Source: Bdellovibrionales bacterium (GTDB taxonomy: Bacteria; Bdellovibrionota; UBA1018). From it: 64,000 nt of DNA. Made by a program: the position numbers and the translations under genes. The notes beneath the pieces were generated by a model, which was not told the origin of the DNA, ran no database searches, and was given only the letters and a program-made list of their open reading frames with translations. Below are positions 36,031 to 44,692 of this stretch, piece by piece; positions within the stretch are counted from its first letter, which is position 1; each line of letters begins with the position of its first letter. Where the stretch lies: contig CANCQK010000003.1 in NCBI GenBank assembly GCA_947380295.1, positions 186,001 to 250,000 on the forward strand. The letters run 5' to 3'.

Positions 36031-36254
36031 TGAATTTTTGTAGTTTTGAAATAGGTCTTAAAAAATTTCGTACGGTGAAACTGAGGTTCTGGACCATCAT
36101 GGAAGATCGAGGCAGCACCATAATCCAGGAAACAGGACAGGATCAACGGCCCGCTAGGATGGTGGGTTATTCAAGTCTTGATTCTGCTGCTACCGGCATG
36201 GAAGCCGGATCAGATCTCAGTTATTCACAGATGCGAAGAAGGGGGGAGAGATGA
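36027..36254 (+). CDS. small hypothetical protein in the flagellar operon
   Basis: A reading frame of up to 75 codons fills the gap between flgI and flgJ and overlaps both by 4 bp, which suggests coupled translation. No family is recognised. The product is basic at its start (GLKKFRTVKLRF) and polar later. A shorter version could start at the ATG at 36099. No strong Shine-Dalgarno precedes either start. It may instead be spacer sequence. Confidence 0.4.
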   Translation: MMNFCSFEIGLKKFRTVKLRFWTIMEDRGSTIIQETGQDQRPARMVGYSSLDSAATGMEAGSDLSYSQMRRRGER

Positions 36255-36661
36255 CTCAAGGAATAAAAGGCCCAGGGACAGTCTTTCCCCCCTTTACTAC
36301 GAATCAGGAAGCTTTGCATCAAGGACGAGATGCTCGCTCGGCACCAACCTCCCCCAATAGAGCGATCCCTTCTGTGGATAGGTCAAAGGTTGACCCAAAG
36401 CTCCTTCAGGCAGCTGAGGGCATGGAAGCGATGTTCATCGACTACATGATGAAGGTGATGAGGGAGACCGTGCCTAAAAATGAAATGGACCTAGAAAATC
36501 CTGCGACTCAGATTTACCGAGGAATGCAGGACTCGGAGTTTGCTCAGAAAGCAGCCCATCGAGGCGGAGTAGGATTGGCCGATCAGGTCATTGCTTATCT
36601 GGGGACCCCGGGGTATCCTGTAATAGAGGGGCGTGGAACTCCCTCTAAGGAGAAACCATGA
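36251..36661 (+). CDS. flgJ: rod-binding protein, FlgJ N-terminal type
   Basis: This 136-aa protein corresponds to the N-terminal rod-capping domain of FlgJ, without the muramidase domain found in enterobacterial FlgJ. The motif LLQAAEGMEAMFIDYMMKVMRETVPK (about 51-76) and YRGMQDSEFAQKAAHRGGVGLADQV match the rod-binding family. Single-domain FlgJ is common outside gamma- and beta-proteobacteria. It overlaps flgM by 4 bp. Confidence 0.88.
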   Translation: MTQGIKGPGTVFPPFTTNQEALHQGRDARSAPTSPNRAIPSVDRSKVDPKLLQAAEGMEAMFIDYMMKVMRETVPKNEMDLENPATQIYRGMQDSEFAQKAAHRGGVGLADQVIAYLGTPGYPVIEGRGTPSKEKP

Positions 36662-37023
36662 AGGTTGGCCAACCAGGAAATAGTCCCGTACAGAATAACG
36701 AAGCGCGTTCCGCTAAGCGCGGACCCTATTCATCTGAGACTCAAGAGGCAAAGCACACTGAACGCAGTGAGCACTCAGAGAAGCCTGATAAGGCCGATGG
36801 GGCTGTAAAAAATGGCGGCTCATCAGGCGCTCGAACAGAGATTTCGCCTAAAGCCCGAGAATTTTCTCAAGCCAAGGCAGTGGCCTCACAAGCTCCAGAT
36901 ATCCGAGAAGATCGAGTTGCGGATCTGAAAAAGAGAATTTCAGAGGGAACTTATCGAATTGATGAGGATGCGATAGCTGATCGAATGGTAGATGAGCATT
37001 TGAGGGGGCCGAGAACGGCATAG
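36658..37023 (+). CDS. flgM: anti-sigma-28 factor FlgM
   Basis: FlgM holds the flagellar sigma factor FliA inactive until the hook-basal body is complete and FlgM is exported. The 121-aa protein has a long disordered polar N-terminus and the C-terminal FlgM core (DIREDRVADLKKRISEGTYRIDEDAIADRMVDEHL, about 80-114). The length is slightly above the usual 90-100. Its place before flgN-flgK-flgL is canonical. Confidence 0.9.
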   Translation: MKVGQPGNSPVQNNEARSAKRGPYSSETQEAKHTERSEHSEKPDKADGAVKNGGSSGARTEISPKAREFSQAKAVASQAPDIREDRVADLKKRISEGTYRIDEDAIADRMVDEHLRGPRTA

Positions 37024-37068
37024 TTCCTCAAATAGGTTGGACTTCGGAGCAGTCAGGAGGATTGCGAC

Positions 37069-37581
37069 GTGGAAAATGGATTGGGTGAGTTTTTTCAAAC
37101 CCTGCAGAAGTTAGTAGGCCAGCATCGACAGCTTCTTGAGATCGTTCGTGCTGAGCGCGAAAACTTGGTTCAAGCCGACCACCAAGCGATTCAAGCGATT
37201 ATTCAAAGGAAGCAAGATTCAATCGAGTTGATTGGAAAGACCGAAAGCCTGCGAATCAAGCAAATCGCAGAACTGGCTTCTGAATGGGGCAAGCCTACAG
37301 TCGACTTGAGTCTGCCGAACCTGATTTTACATGTTCAGGCGTTTGACCCGAAAATGGCTGAAGCGCTTCGAAGTTCGTTTCACGCTTTAACCATTCTCAT
37401 TCAAAGGATTAGTGAACAAAATAAAGACAACCAAAAATTACTTCAGCGTTCACTTGAAAATATCTATGAGATGAAAAAAAACATACTGGGGGTGGCATCC
37501 GGGAAAGCTGGAACCTATTCCCAATCTGGTCAGCGAGTGGCGGGGCCTACGGGTCGTCATCTGATCTCTAGGGAAGCCTAG
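37069..37581 (+). CDS. flgN: flagellar export chaperone FlgN
   Basis: This 170-aa helical protein fits FlgN, the chaperone for the hook-filament junction proteins FlgK and FlgL. LQKLVGQHRQLLEIVRAERENLVQADHQAIQAIIQRKQDSIELI shows the long N-terminal helices (about 12-55). The C-terminus is Gly/Ser-rich and probably the flexible partner-binding end. The GTG start has AGGAGG about 9 bp before it. flgK follows 1 bp after the stop. Confidence 0.82.
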   Translation: MENGLGEFFQTLQKLVGQHRQLLEIVRAERENLVQADHQAIQAIIQRKQDSIELIGKTESLRIKQIAELASEWGKPTVDLSLPNLILHVQAFDPKMAEALRSSFHALTILIQRISEQNKDNQKLLQRSLENIYEMKKNILGVASGKAGTYSQSGQRVAGPTGRHLISREA

Positions 37582-37582
37582 G

Positions 37583-39004
37583 ATGGCTATTTCTAACATC
37601 AGTCAAATAGGACAGTCAGGGCTTAAGGCGGCAAAAGCAGGAATTGCTACAGCCGGCCATAATATTGCTAATGCCTCGACGGAAGGCTATTCGCGGCAAA
37701 GAGTGATTACTGATCCGACCTTACCCGGCTCGAGTTCCTTCGGGCACAATTTCTTCGGAAATGGAACCGAAGTCAGCCGGGTGGAGCGTGTCAACGATGA
37801 GTTCGTCGAAAAACAGATCCGAAATTCCAATCGGGAGCTGTCGCATTTCGAAGAAAAGTCGATGGCATTAAATCAAATTGAAGAAGTTTTTAATGAAATG
37901 GGCGGTGACGGACTGAATCGGTTGGTTTCAAAATTCTTTAACGAATTTAGGCAGCTTTCAACTGGGCCTGAAAACATCGGGCTAAAAAGTGCAGTGCGAG
38001 AAGCAGGCCGATCCTTAACTCAGGAATTCCACCGTTTACAAAAACAAATTGTCGAAATCAGGGATCATCTGGATGCAAGGATTCAAACCTCCGTTACGGA
38101 GGCGAATGCTCTCGCTAAAGACGTTGCCGAGTTGAATGACAAGATCCGTCTTCAAGAGTTGAATAACGGCCCTCCCAACGATCTTTTGGATAAACGTGAT
38201 TCTGTAATCAAAAAGCTGAGTGCTTACATGGAGCTGAGCGCGTTTAAAGATAATTCCGGTGGCGTGAACCTGGATATTCGAGGGGTAGGTCCCTTGGTAG
38301 CCGGTTCCCGCTCAGAAACGATTCAGGCAATTCGAACCTTGTCTGATGGTCAGGGCAAGGAAGATGGGATGTTGGATATTTCATCGTCTGGAAGCGCCCA
38401 TGGTAGAATTACCCATCAGATTCAGGGCGGAAAACTGGGTGCCCTCCTGGAGGCTAGAGATCAGGTCATTTCATCCGTACTAGGTCGACTTGACGAAATG
38501 GCTTTTGCCGTAGCTCAAAGTGTAAATGGAATTCATTCTCAAGGATATACCCAGAGCGGAATCACTGATGTTGATTTTTTCGAGCCCGTCGAGTTGAAGG
38601 GAGCATCTGGCTCCATTCAACTTTCGGACGAAATTTTGTCTGATGCATCGAAGATTGTTACTGCGGCCGAGCCAGATTCGCCTGGGGACAATCGAATTGC
38701 CCTGGCAATCTCGGGACTTCAAGCACAGAAAATTCTGGGAGATGATCACTCGACCATCGACGAATGGTACAACTCCATTGTAAGCGATATAGGGTCTCAA
38801 TCATCTCATACTCAGTTTGCGCTCAGTCGAGAACGTGACATTGTCACTCAACTTGGACGGGTTCGAGACCAAATTTCCGGGGTTTCTGTAGATGAAGAAA
38901 CGACGCGGCTGCTTGAGTTTCAGCATACTTTTGAAGCGTCTGCAAAGATTATTCAATTAGCAGATGAAATGTTTAAAACCATACTTTCGCTGAAGCGGGA
39001 TTGA
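37583..39004 (+). CDS. flgK: flagellar hook-associated protein 1, FlgK
   Basis: FlgK is the first hook-filament junction protein. 473 aa, with the flagellin-like N-terminus (SGLKAAKAGIATAGHNIANASTEGYSRQRV), the PLVAGSRSETIQAI-type D1 part, and the C-terminal helix ETTRLLEFQHTFEASAKIIQLADEMFKTIL. This is shorter than enterobacterial FlgK (about 550), so an outer domain is reduced. Confidence 0.95.
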   Translation: MAISNISQIGQSGLKAAKAGIATAGHNIANASTEGYSRQRVITDPTLPGSSSFGHNFFGNGTEVSRVERVNDEFVEKQIRNSNRELSHFEEKSMALNQIEEVFNEMGGDGLNRLVSKFFNEFRQLSTGPENIGLKSAVREAGRSLTQEFHRLQKQIVEIRDHLDARIQTSVTEANALAKDVAELNDKIRLQELNNGPPNDLLDKRDSVIKKLSAYMELSAFKDNSGGVNLDIRGVGPLVAGSRSETIQAIRTLSDGQGKEDGMLDISSSGSAHGRITHQIQGGKLGALLEARDQVISSVLGRLDEMAFAVAQSVNGIHSQGYTQSGITDVDFFEPVELKGASGSIQLSDEILSDASKIVTAAEPDSPGDNRIALAISGLQAQKILGDDHSTIDEWYNSIVSDIGSQSSHTQFALSRERDIVTQLGRVRDQISGVSVDEETTRLLEFQHTFEASAKIIQLADEMFKTILSLKRD

Positions 39005-39036
39005 TAGGAAATGACTTCATTTAATCAGGGATTTTC

Positions 39037-39969
39037 ATGCGAATAACCGAGGGCTCAAACTACGAGACAGTCCGCGATACGATGCGAAGAGGCCGCGAGA
39101 AGATGGAGACCCTTCAAAATCAAGCAGCCTCCTTGAAGAAGCTCAATCGCCCCTCCGATGATCCGGCTGCGGCGGCTGAAGTCCTTCGCATTCGAAGCGA
39201 CAAGGCAAAGGTTGAGCACTTTCAACTGAACTCAAAAATTGCTGAAAACTTTCTTGTGAATACGGATCAGTCTATTGCCGAGTTGTCTGATATTGTGGTC
39301 CGTTCCAAGGAGCTTGCCATCAGTCAGTCCAGTATGGCTAGTTCGAGCGAGGAAACGCGTAGGGCGGTTGCTGAAGAGGTGAATCAGCTTTTTAACCAGG
39401 CAGTCTCAGTTGCAAACCGTCGCGTCGGCGATCGATCGATTTTCTCCGGGTACAAAACCCAGAGTCCGGCAGTCAACTCAAATGGCCAGTATTTGGGCGA
39501 CCGCGGGCAGATAATGGTCGAAATCGGAAGTGATGTATTTATAGCATTGAATATCCCGGGCGATGAGGTCTTTAATACTCACCCAAGTCCCATGTCGCCA
39601 GGTTCCCAGGATCATTCTGAACCGGGACCAGATAACGTGAACCTCTTTACTGAGCTTCAGCACTTCAAAGTGGGCCTGCTAGCGGGTGACTTAGATGGAA
39701 TTCGAGATACACTGGATCGCTTCGATCAATTGCATGGTCAACTCATTGCGACCCGTGCTAAAGTAGGCGCTCGTTTGCAGGGAGTGCAATACACTAATCA
39801 GGCGACTGAGCGACAACAGATTTCAAACTCAGTCCTGAGTTCTTCTTTAGAGGATGCTGATATGGCTCAAGTAGTAACTGATTTAAACAAGGAAGAATCA
39901 GTATTTAAAAGTTCTCTCGCAGCTTCGAAGCGCCTAATTCAGCCGAGTCTTTTGGATTTCTTACGATGA
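39037..39969 (+). CDS. flgL: flagellar hook-associated protein 3, FlgL
   Basis: FlgL is the second junction protein. The 310-aa protein has LKKLNRPSDDPAAAAEVLRIRSDKA at the N-terminus and SSLEDADMAQVVTDLNKEESVFKSSLAASKRL at the C-terminus, both flagellin-family signatures. It follows flgK by 32 bp. Confidence 0.93.
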   Translation: MRITEGSNYETVRDTMRRGREKMETLQNQAASLKKLNRPSDDPAAAAEVLRIRSDKAKVEHFQLNSKIAENFLVNTDQSIAELSDIVVRSKELAISQSSMASSSEETRRAVAEEVNQLFNQAVSVANRRVGDRSIFSGYKTQSPAVNSNGQYLGDRGQIMVEIGSDVFIALNIPGDEVFNTHPSPMSPGSQDHSEPGPDNVNLFTELQHFKVGLLAGDLDGIRDTLDRFDQLHGQLIATRAKVGARLQGVQYTNQATERQQISNSVLSSSLEDADMAQVVTDLNKEESVFKSSLAASKRLIQPSLLDFLR

Positions 39970-40082
39970 AGGAGAGCTTGAAACGCAGTGGATGACAGAG
40001 AAAAAAGTTGCAACTGGTAGGGCGTTAGAATAAAGGTTCTTCCGGTAAAGGAATACTGGCTTTAATAAAAGATGGAGATCTT

Positions 40083-40307
40083 ATGTTAGTACTAACCCGC
40101 AAATTGGGTGAAAGCATCGCGATCGACGACCACATCAAAGTCGTCGTTGTTCAAATCAAGGGCAAGCAAGTCCGGCTCGGGATTCAAGCGCCTAAAGAAA
40201 CTAAAATTCACCGCGAAGAAGTCTATGCTGCCATTCAGGATCAGAATAAGGAGGCCGTCAAGGCGCCTGTTGCTGTGGGGCAAGTATCAAAAGTTTTAAA
40301 AGGTTAG
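40083..40307 (+). CDS. csrA: carbon storage regulator CsrA
   Basis: CsrA is a dimeric RNA-binding repressor that blocks ribosome binding at GGA-containing leaders, including flagellin mRNA. The 74-aa protein starts MLVLTRKLGESIAI and has VRLGIQAPKETKIHREEVY, the RNA-binding core. The C-terminal tail is about 12 residues longer than in E. coli. A Shine-Dalgarno GGAGA precedes the start. fliW follows 40 bp later, as in many bacteria where FliW antagonises CsrA. Confidence 0.97.
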   Translation: MLVLTRKLGESIAIDDHIKVVVVQIKGKQVRLGIQAPKETKIHREEVYAAIQDQNKEAVKAPVAVGQVSKVLKG

Positions 40308-40347
40308 ATTTTAGGGTATTATCTAATACATAACCAAGGGGTCGAGC

Positions 40348-40905
40348 GTGATCATAGAAACAGGACGTTTTGGACAGCTCACAGTCGGTGACGACGAGAA
40401 AGTGACCATACCTCAAGGGATTTTGGGGTTTCCGGAGTATAAACATTTTTGTTTAGTAGATCCGGGCGATGATACCTTAATTGTCTGGCTTCAATGTTTA
40501 GATCATCCGGAGATTGCTTTTCCTCTCCTAGAACCTAAAATTTTCAAGCCCGATTATGCTGCTCGACTCTCCGCTGCTGAACTCAGAGAGCTGAAGCTGG
40601 AGAACGTGAATCAGTCGGCAGTTTTTAGCATTCTTACCATTCCCGAAGATATTACCAAGATGACTGCCAATCTTAAGGCCCCCCTGGTGATTAACTTGAA
40701 GGAACGCCTGGCGAAGCAAGTTGTTTTGCAGGAGAATGAGTACACGATTAAGAGTGAAATGTTTAAGGAACTTCGTGCTCATCTGATCACAATTAGTTCT
40801 CAAAGTAGAGCGGGTTCAAGTGCACGCGAAGAGCATGCTCAAAGTGCAGCAATTCCGATCCGTAATATTCCACCCTCCTTGACTGTGAAGAGTCTGGCGC
40901 TCTAG
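40348..40905 (+). CDS. fliW: flagellar assembly factor FliW
   Basis: FliW binds CsrA and flagellin in a partner switch that links flagellin secretion to its translation. The GTG start has AAGGGG upstream. The first 145 residues match the family: GRFGQLTVGDDEKVTIPQGILGFPEYKHF, LDHPEIAFPLLEP, and TIPEDITKMTANLKAPLVINLKERLAKQVVLQ as conserved blocks. About 40 extra polar residues follow. It is the last gene of the flagellar block. Confidence 0.95.
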   Translation: MIIETGRFGQLTVGDDEKVTIPQGILGFPEYKHFCLVDPGDDTLIVWLQCLDHPEIAFPLLEPKIFKPDYAARLSAAELRELKLENVNQSAVFSILTIPEDITKMTANLKAPLVINLKERLAKQVVLQENEYTIKSEMFKELRAHLITISSQSRAGSSAREEHAQSAAIPIRNIPPSLTVKSLAL

Positions 40906-40910
40906 AGGTT

Positions 40911-41633
40911 CTAGGATTGGCCTCGGGTTTTTTTTGCCATTTCTAAATAGGCTTTAGCCTCTCTGTTGCTTGGCTCAATTTGAAATGTTGCCTCCCACTC
41001 CAGTTCTGCGTCCAAGAGGTTTCCTTGACTGTAGTGGAGGAGTCCTAACTGAATGCGTGCGGGTGAGTACGTTGGGTTTTCTCGCTTTAGTTGCTGTAAT
41101 TCTTGAATGGATCGCGTGAGATAGCCTTTTTTTGCGAAAGCCTTAGCTCGTCGAATTCGAATTTCAAGAAGCTCAGGGTGTAAATCGGCTGCCTTATTGT
41201 ATTCTTCGATTGCCTCGTCATAGCGACGGTAGCGAAAGTACAGGTCTGCTATTTCGAGGTGCTTCACTGCAAACTTTCGGTTGATCCCGTCCTCGTTACG
41301 GGAGGCACCCTTGGCAATTGAATGATTTGCCTGGTCAAAAATGTGCTTCGCTTCATCATATTTTCCGACATCATTTAATAAAACAGATAAACAAATGGCT
41401 GCGTCGGTATGCTGTGGGTTAAGTTTCAGGGCTTTTTTGATGGATTCGATAGTTTTAGGGATCTGCCCTTGAAAGTAAAAGAGTACCCCAAGTAGGTAGT
41501 GGCCATCAGGGTCGTTTGGATGTGTCGCGAGGTGACTTCTAATGAGCGCCTCAGCTAATTGATATTCCTTGTTTGAGAGGAGTTCTTGAATGTGGGCCGA
41601 ATCAAATCCATCTAGGCCTTTGAGTTGTTCCAT
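40911..41633 (-). CDS. tetratricopeptide repeat protein
   Basis: This 240-aa soluble protein is made of five or six TPR units. Typical ones are LAEALIRSHLATHPNDPDGHYLLGVLFYFQGQ, the next TIESIKKALKLNPQHTDAAICLSVLLNDVGKYDEA, then YDEAIEEYNKAADLHPELLEIRIRRA and ARIQLGLLHYSQGNLLDAELEWE. No signal peptide is seen, so it is likely cytoplasmic. It lies 1 bp downstream of bamD. A partner role in envelope assembly is possible but not shown. Confidence 0.85.
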   Translation of the reverse strand: MEQLKGLDGFDSAHIQELLSNKEYQLAEALIRSHLATHPNDPDGHYLLGVLFYFQGQIPKTIESIKKALKLNPQHTDAAICLSVLLNDVGKYDEAKHIFDQANHSIAKGASRNEDGINRKFAVKHLEIADLYFRYRRYDEAIEEYNKAADLHPELLEIRIRRAKAFAKKGYLTRSIQELQQLKRENPTYSPARIQLGLLHYSQGNLLDAELEWEATFQIEPSNREAKAYLEMAKKTRGQS

Positions 41634-41634
41634 T

Positions 41635-42300
41635 CTATTTAGAATTTCCTTGCTTTTCTGTGAGTCTTTGATTGACGTAATCTAGTTTTTTCAAAGCGAG
41701 TTTTGCCTCCTCTGTATCTGGAAAATTTGCTGCGACCTTCTCCAGTCTAGGTTTGGCGGATTCGAACAGGTTTCTCCGAATGTAGAATTCTCCGATAAGA
41801 AGTTCTTTTGCTGCAAGCTTGGACCTAATTTCGGCAATGTCTTTTTTCGCTTCAACCGCCTCGGTAGCACTAGGGAATCGGGCTAGAAATTCGTTATAGG
41901 CGTCTTGGGACTTTTTCAGGGGTGTGAGGTCTCGATCGACTAGTGTTGGAGCATCCTTGTAGTAAGCCTTTGCTACCCGGAACATTGCATAGGGCACCTT
42001 GGGGTGTTTTGGATGGAGATCCTTAAAGATTTGATAATTGACCGCCGCCTCTGCAAAGAGATCTTGCATGTAGTAGACGTCCGCAATGCGGAGCTGGCAC
42101 TCAGATGCGAAGCTTGAGTAGGGGAACTTGTTTTTAATGGCCCGTAGTTTATCGATTGCGATTTGATAATGGTCACTATCAATATCGGCCTGGGCTTCCT
42201 TATAAAGGGAGGCTGGATCATTTTCGTCAATATGCATTGAGCTGCAGGCGGCCGTCCATGCAATTAAAAAGAGGACTAATAGGTGAAAAACTTTCTTCAT
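41635..42300 (-). CDS. bamD: outer-membrane assembly lipoprotein BamD
   Basis: BamD is the essential lipoprotein of the BAM complex that inserts beta-barrel proteins. The 221-aa protein has a signal peptide with lipobox TAACSS (Cys19), then TPR-like repeats: SLYKEAQADIDSDHYQIAIDKLRAIKNKFPYSSFASECQL and AAVNYQIFKDLHPKHPKVPYAMFRVAKAYYK. The C-terminal helical part is KDIAEIRSKLAAKELLIGEFYIRR, typical of BamD. It lies in a small minus-strand operon with TPR proteins. Confidence 0.92.
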   Translation of the reverse strand: MKKVFHLLVLFLIAWTAACSSMHIDENDPASLYKEAQADIDSDHYQIAIDKLRAIKNKFPYSSFASECQLRIADVYYMQDLFAEAAVNYQIFKDLHPKHPKVPYAMFRVAKAYYKDAPTLVDRDLTPLKKSQDAYNEFLARFPSATEAVEAKKDIAEIRSKLAAKELLIGEFYIRRNLFESAKPRLEKVAANFPDTEEAKLALKKLDYVNQRLTEKQGNSK

Positions 42301-42342
42301 TTGATTCGCTCTCCCAATATCAAAGTGACTGGATCATGGATG

Positions 42343-43128
42343 TTATAAAATCAGCAAGCTTTTTGCTCTCACCCAGCCAATTCCATCAGCTGAGTATCGG
42401 ACCTGATTCCAGTCGTCAGGTGATCCCTCCGAGGGGGTAGCTGGCCCCAGTACCCGCAGCTTAGATCCCGGCTCGACCTCTTCGAGTGACTGAAAGTGGT
42501 CACCTGGTCCAACTCGGACCGTCTGCTTCTCTAGGAGGACGCCACAAGGATGGGAATTAGCCCACAGTCGGATTGAATACATTCCGAATGTGATTGCAAG
42601 GGCTGCGAGACCCCAGTAGGAGGCTGGTTGAAGGAGGGCCGTCCTGAGCTGGCGGGTTTTAGAATAACTTCTGATCCAGATGAGAACGAGCGCAAGGCAG
42701 AGAAATCCTAGAGTTGCGCGAGCCTCCTCAAAGGATACCTGATCAGCCAGCTGTTCAATCCAAAATGAAGCCGGATCGAGCTTTTCAGGCCCTAGCTTAT
42801 CGCTCAGGGCTTGTCGGGCGATATTCAAATTGGTTTGAATATCTGGCTGGTGCGGTTGAAGTCGGTTTGCCTTTTCAAGGTGTGCCACCGCGAGCCCTAG
42901 GTTTCCGGCTCGATAGTAGGTAGTTCCTAGGTTGTAGTAATAGGAGCTGTCCAATGAGTTGGGGTGCGCTAATAACTCGGTAATAGCCTCGTTTAGCTGC
43001 CCCGCGTCAAAGTGGCTCTTTGCATCTTTCCAAATTGCCCACGAATCTGGGCTAGGCGATGCATAGGACCATTGAAAAGAACCAGCTAGTAAAGAAAGAA
43101 AAACTAAAAAGCTCAACGTTTTCCGCAT
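42343..43128 (-). CDS. TPR and SH3-domain membrane protein (BatE-like)
   Basis: 261 aa. Order: signal peptide (to about YASP), TPR region (about 30-105, with SSYYYNLGTTYYRAGNLGLAVAHLEKANRLQP), and two membrane helices (about 135-153 and 167-186). A C-terminal bacterial SH3 domain has KQTVRVGPGDHFQSLEEVEPGSKLRVLG and WNQVRYSADGIGWVRAKSL. This architecture matches BatE of the Bacteroides-type aerotolerance operon; the other bat genes are not next to it. It is probably first in an operon with bamD. Confidence 0.8.
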   Translation of the reverse strand: MRKTLSFLVFLSLLAGSFQWSYASPSPDSWAIWKDAKSHFDAGQLNEAITELLAHPNSLDSSYYYNLGTTYYRAGNLGLAVAHLEKANRLQPHQPDIQTNLNIARQALSDKLGPEKLDPASFWIEQLADQVSFEEARATLGFLCLALVLIWIRSYSKTRQLRTALLQPASYWGLAALAITFGMYSIRLWANSHPCGVLLEKQTVRVGPGDHFQSLEEVEPGSKLRVLGPATPSEGSPDDWNQVRYSADGIGWVRAKSLLIL

Positions 43129-43255
43129 TTCAAGAAAATCCCATCAGAGTCGAAAGCTTGCAACAAAAATAAGCTCATGATATTTCTTCAGCGAGCCGTT
43201 TTCTAGGCTTTTTGACCGATTTTGCACCCCGTTTCCTGTGTATATAGGAGCTTTC

Positions 43256-44692
43256 ATGCCTCAGATTTTAAATTCCCTCATTACTACTCTTAGAGATTCC
43301 CCTCGGTTCATTTCAGCAAAGAATGAGTTGTTGGCTACCATAGTTGAGTCCAGTGAATCGATTCAAGGGGTGCGTTCCGGCTCCAGATCCGACGAGATGA
43401 TCAGCAGTTATCAGGCGTCGTTGAAGGAATTTGCTAAGAATCGAGGCCGCGATCTTTACTTTCCCTTTTTGGCATCCGGCATTGGCTCCGGGCCGTGGGT
43501 GGAGCTAGTTGATGGCAGCGTTAAGTTTGATATGATCACCGGAATCGGGATTCATTTCTTTGGTCATTCTCATCCTGCACTCATTGAGGAGATGATCAAG
43601 GGCTTGCCAGGAGATATCATGCAGGGCAACCTGGAGCCTGGAATTGAGATGAATGACTTGCTCAAGGCCCTTTTATCTAGAGTGGGTGAAGGAAGTCGGT
43701 TGGCACATGGATGGCTCATGTGCAGTGGTACCATGGTCAATGAGGTTGCTCTTAAGATTGTCCGGCAGAAGAAATTCCCAGCAACTAAAGTCCTCGCTTT
43801 TAAAGATTGCTTCGCAGGTCGATCAACTGCAATGCAGGAAATTACCGACAATCCAAGCTATCGCCAGGGGCAACCCACCTACGGCGAGGTTCACTACCTT
43901 TCCTTTTACGATGCAAAGGTAGGTCTAAGCGACAGCATCGCTCGTACTCTCGGAGAGATGAAAGAACTCTTCATTAGATATCCGGGGCAGTTTGCGCTCT
44001 TGATGACTGAGCTGGTTCAAGGCGAGGGTGGATTTCAGTCCGCCCCTCGAGAGTTTTATGTTCGGGTTTTCGACGAAGCCAAAAAGGCAGGGCTGGCTCT
44101 TTGGATGGACGAGGTGCAGACTTTTGGCCGCACGGGCGAGCTCTTTGCCTATCAAAAATTTGGCCTCAACGAATACGTCGACGTGGTCACCGTCGGGAAG
44201 ATGCTCCAAGCATGTGCTCTTTTGTTTACATCCGAAATTGCTCCTAAACCGGGCTTGGTCGCAGGGACTTTTTCCGGAAGTACAGCGGCTCTCAGGACCG
44301 CGAGGCGGGTTTTGGAGCTCTTGGACGAAGGTCAATTTCTGGGCGAGGGTGGGCGCATTGATCGGCTCTCGACTGAATTCGTCCATGGCCTGGAGGCTCT
44401 CAAGTCCTCCACCTGTAAGGGATTAATCGGCGAAATCCGAGCGGTCGGTGGCATGATTGGCTTTGAGCCGCTGAACGGCACAATGGACGACGTCAAGGCC
44501 GTCTTAATGAAGTTATTCGATCTAGGTGTTGTTGCATTTTATTGCGGACATGGTCCGTATTTGATTCGAATGCTTCCGCCATTGGGTGCGATGGAGAGTA
44601 GTCATATTAGTCAGGTTTGCCGCATCATCGAGCAGGCTTTGGTCGCAGTAGTGGCTCAACGAAAAGCTGAGTCCTTGAAGGGGAAAGTATGA
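43256..44692 (+). CDS. class III (ornithine-type) aminotransferase, AstC-like role
   Basis: This PLP enzyme (478 aa from ATG 43256, AGGAG 5 bp upstream; a GTG at 43238 is less likely) transfers the amino group of a diamino acid or its N-acyl form to 2-oxoglutarate. Fold-type I motifs are GIGIHFFGHSHPALIEEM, the cofactor Asp in ALWMDEVQTFGRTGELFA, and the PLP lysine in VDVVTVGKMLQ. It has an unusual N-terminal extension of about 60 residues and is longer than AstC/ArgD (about 400). Position at the head of an operon with AstA and AstD suggests it is the N-succinylornithine (or ornithine) transaminase step, by inference. It overlaps the M20 gene by 4 bp. Confidence 0.85.
   Translation: MPQILNSLITTLRDSPRFISAKNELLATIVESSESIQGVRSGSRSDEMISSYQASLKEFAKNRGRDLYFPFLASGIGSGPWVELVDGSVKFDMITGIGIHFFGHSHPALIEEMIKGLPGDIMQGNLEPGIEMNDLLKALLSRVGEGSRLAHGWLMCSGTMVNEVALKIVRQKKFPATKVLAFKDCFAGRSTAMQEITDNPSYRQGQPTYGEVHYLSFYDAKVGLSDSIARTLGEMKELFIRYPGQFALLMTELVQGEGGFQSAPREFYVRVFDEAKKAGLALWMDEVQTFGRTGELFAYQKFGLNEYVDVVTVGKMLQACALLFTSEIAPKPGLVAGTFSGSTAALRTARRVLELLDEGQFLGEGGRIDRLSTEFVHGLEALKSSTCKGLIGEIRAVGGMIGFEPLNGTMDDVKAVLMKLFDLGVVAFYCGHGPYLIRMLPPLGAMESSHISQVCRIIEQALVAVVAQRKAESLKGKV

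Noticed and set aside
40902..40935. CTAGAGGTTCTAG hairpin and T8 run after fliW as a terminator
   Set aside because: The stem is only 5 bp and ends 13 bp before the T-run; the alternative GAGG/CCTC stem is 4 bp. Too weak to call, and it lies in the end of the TPR gene.
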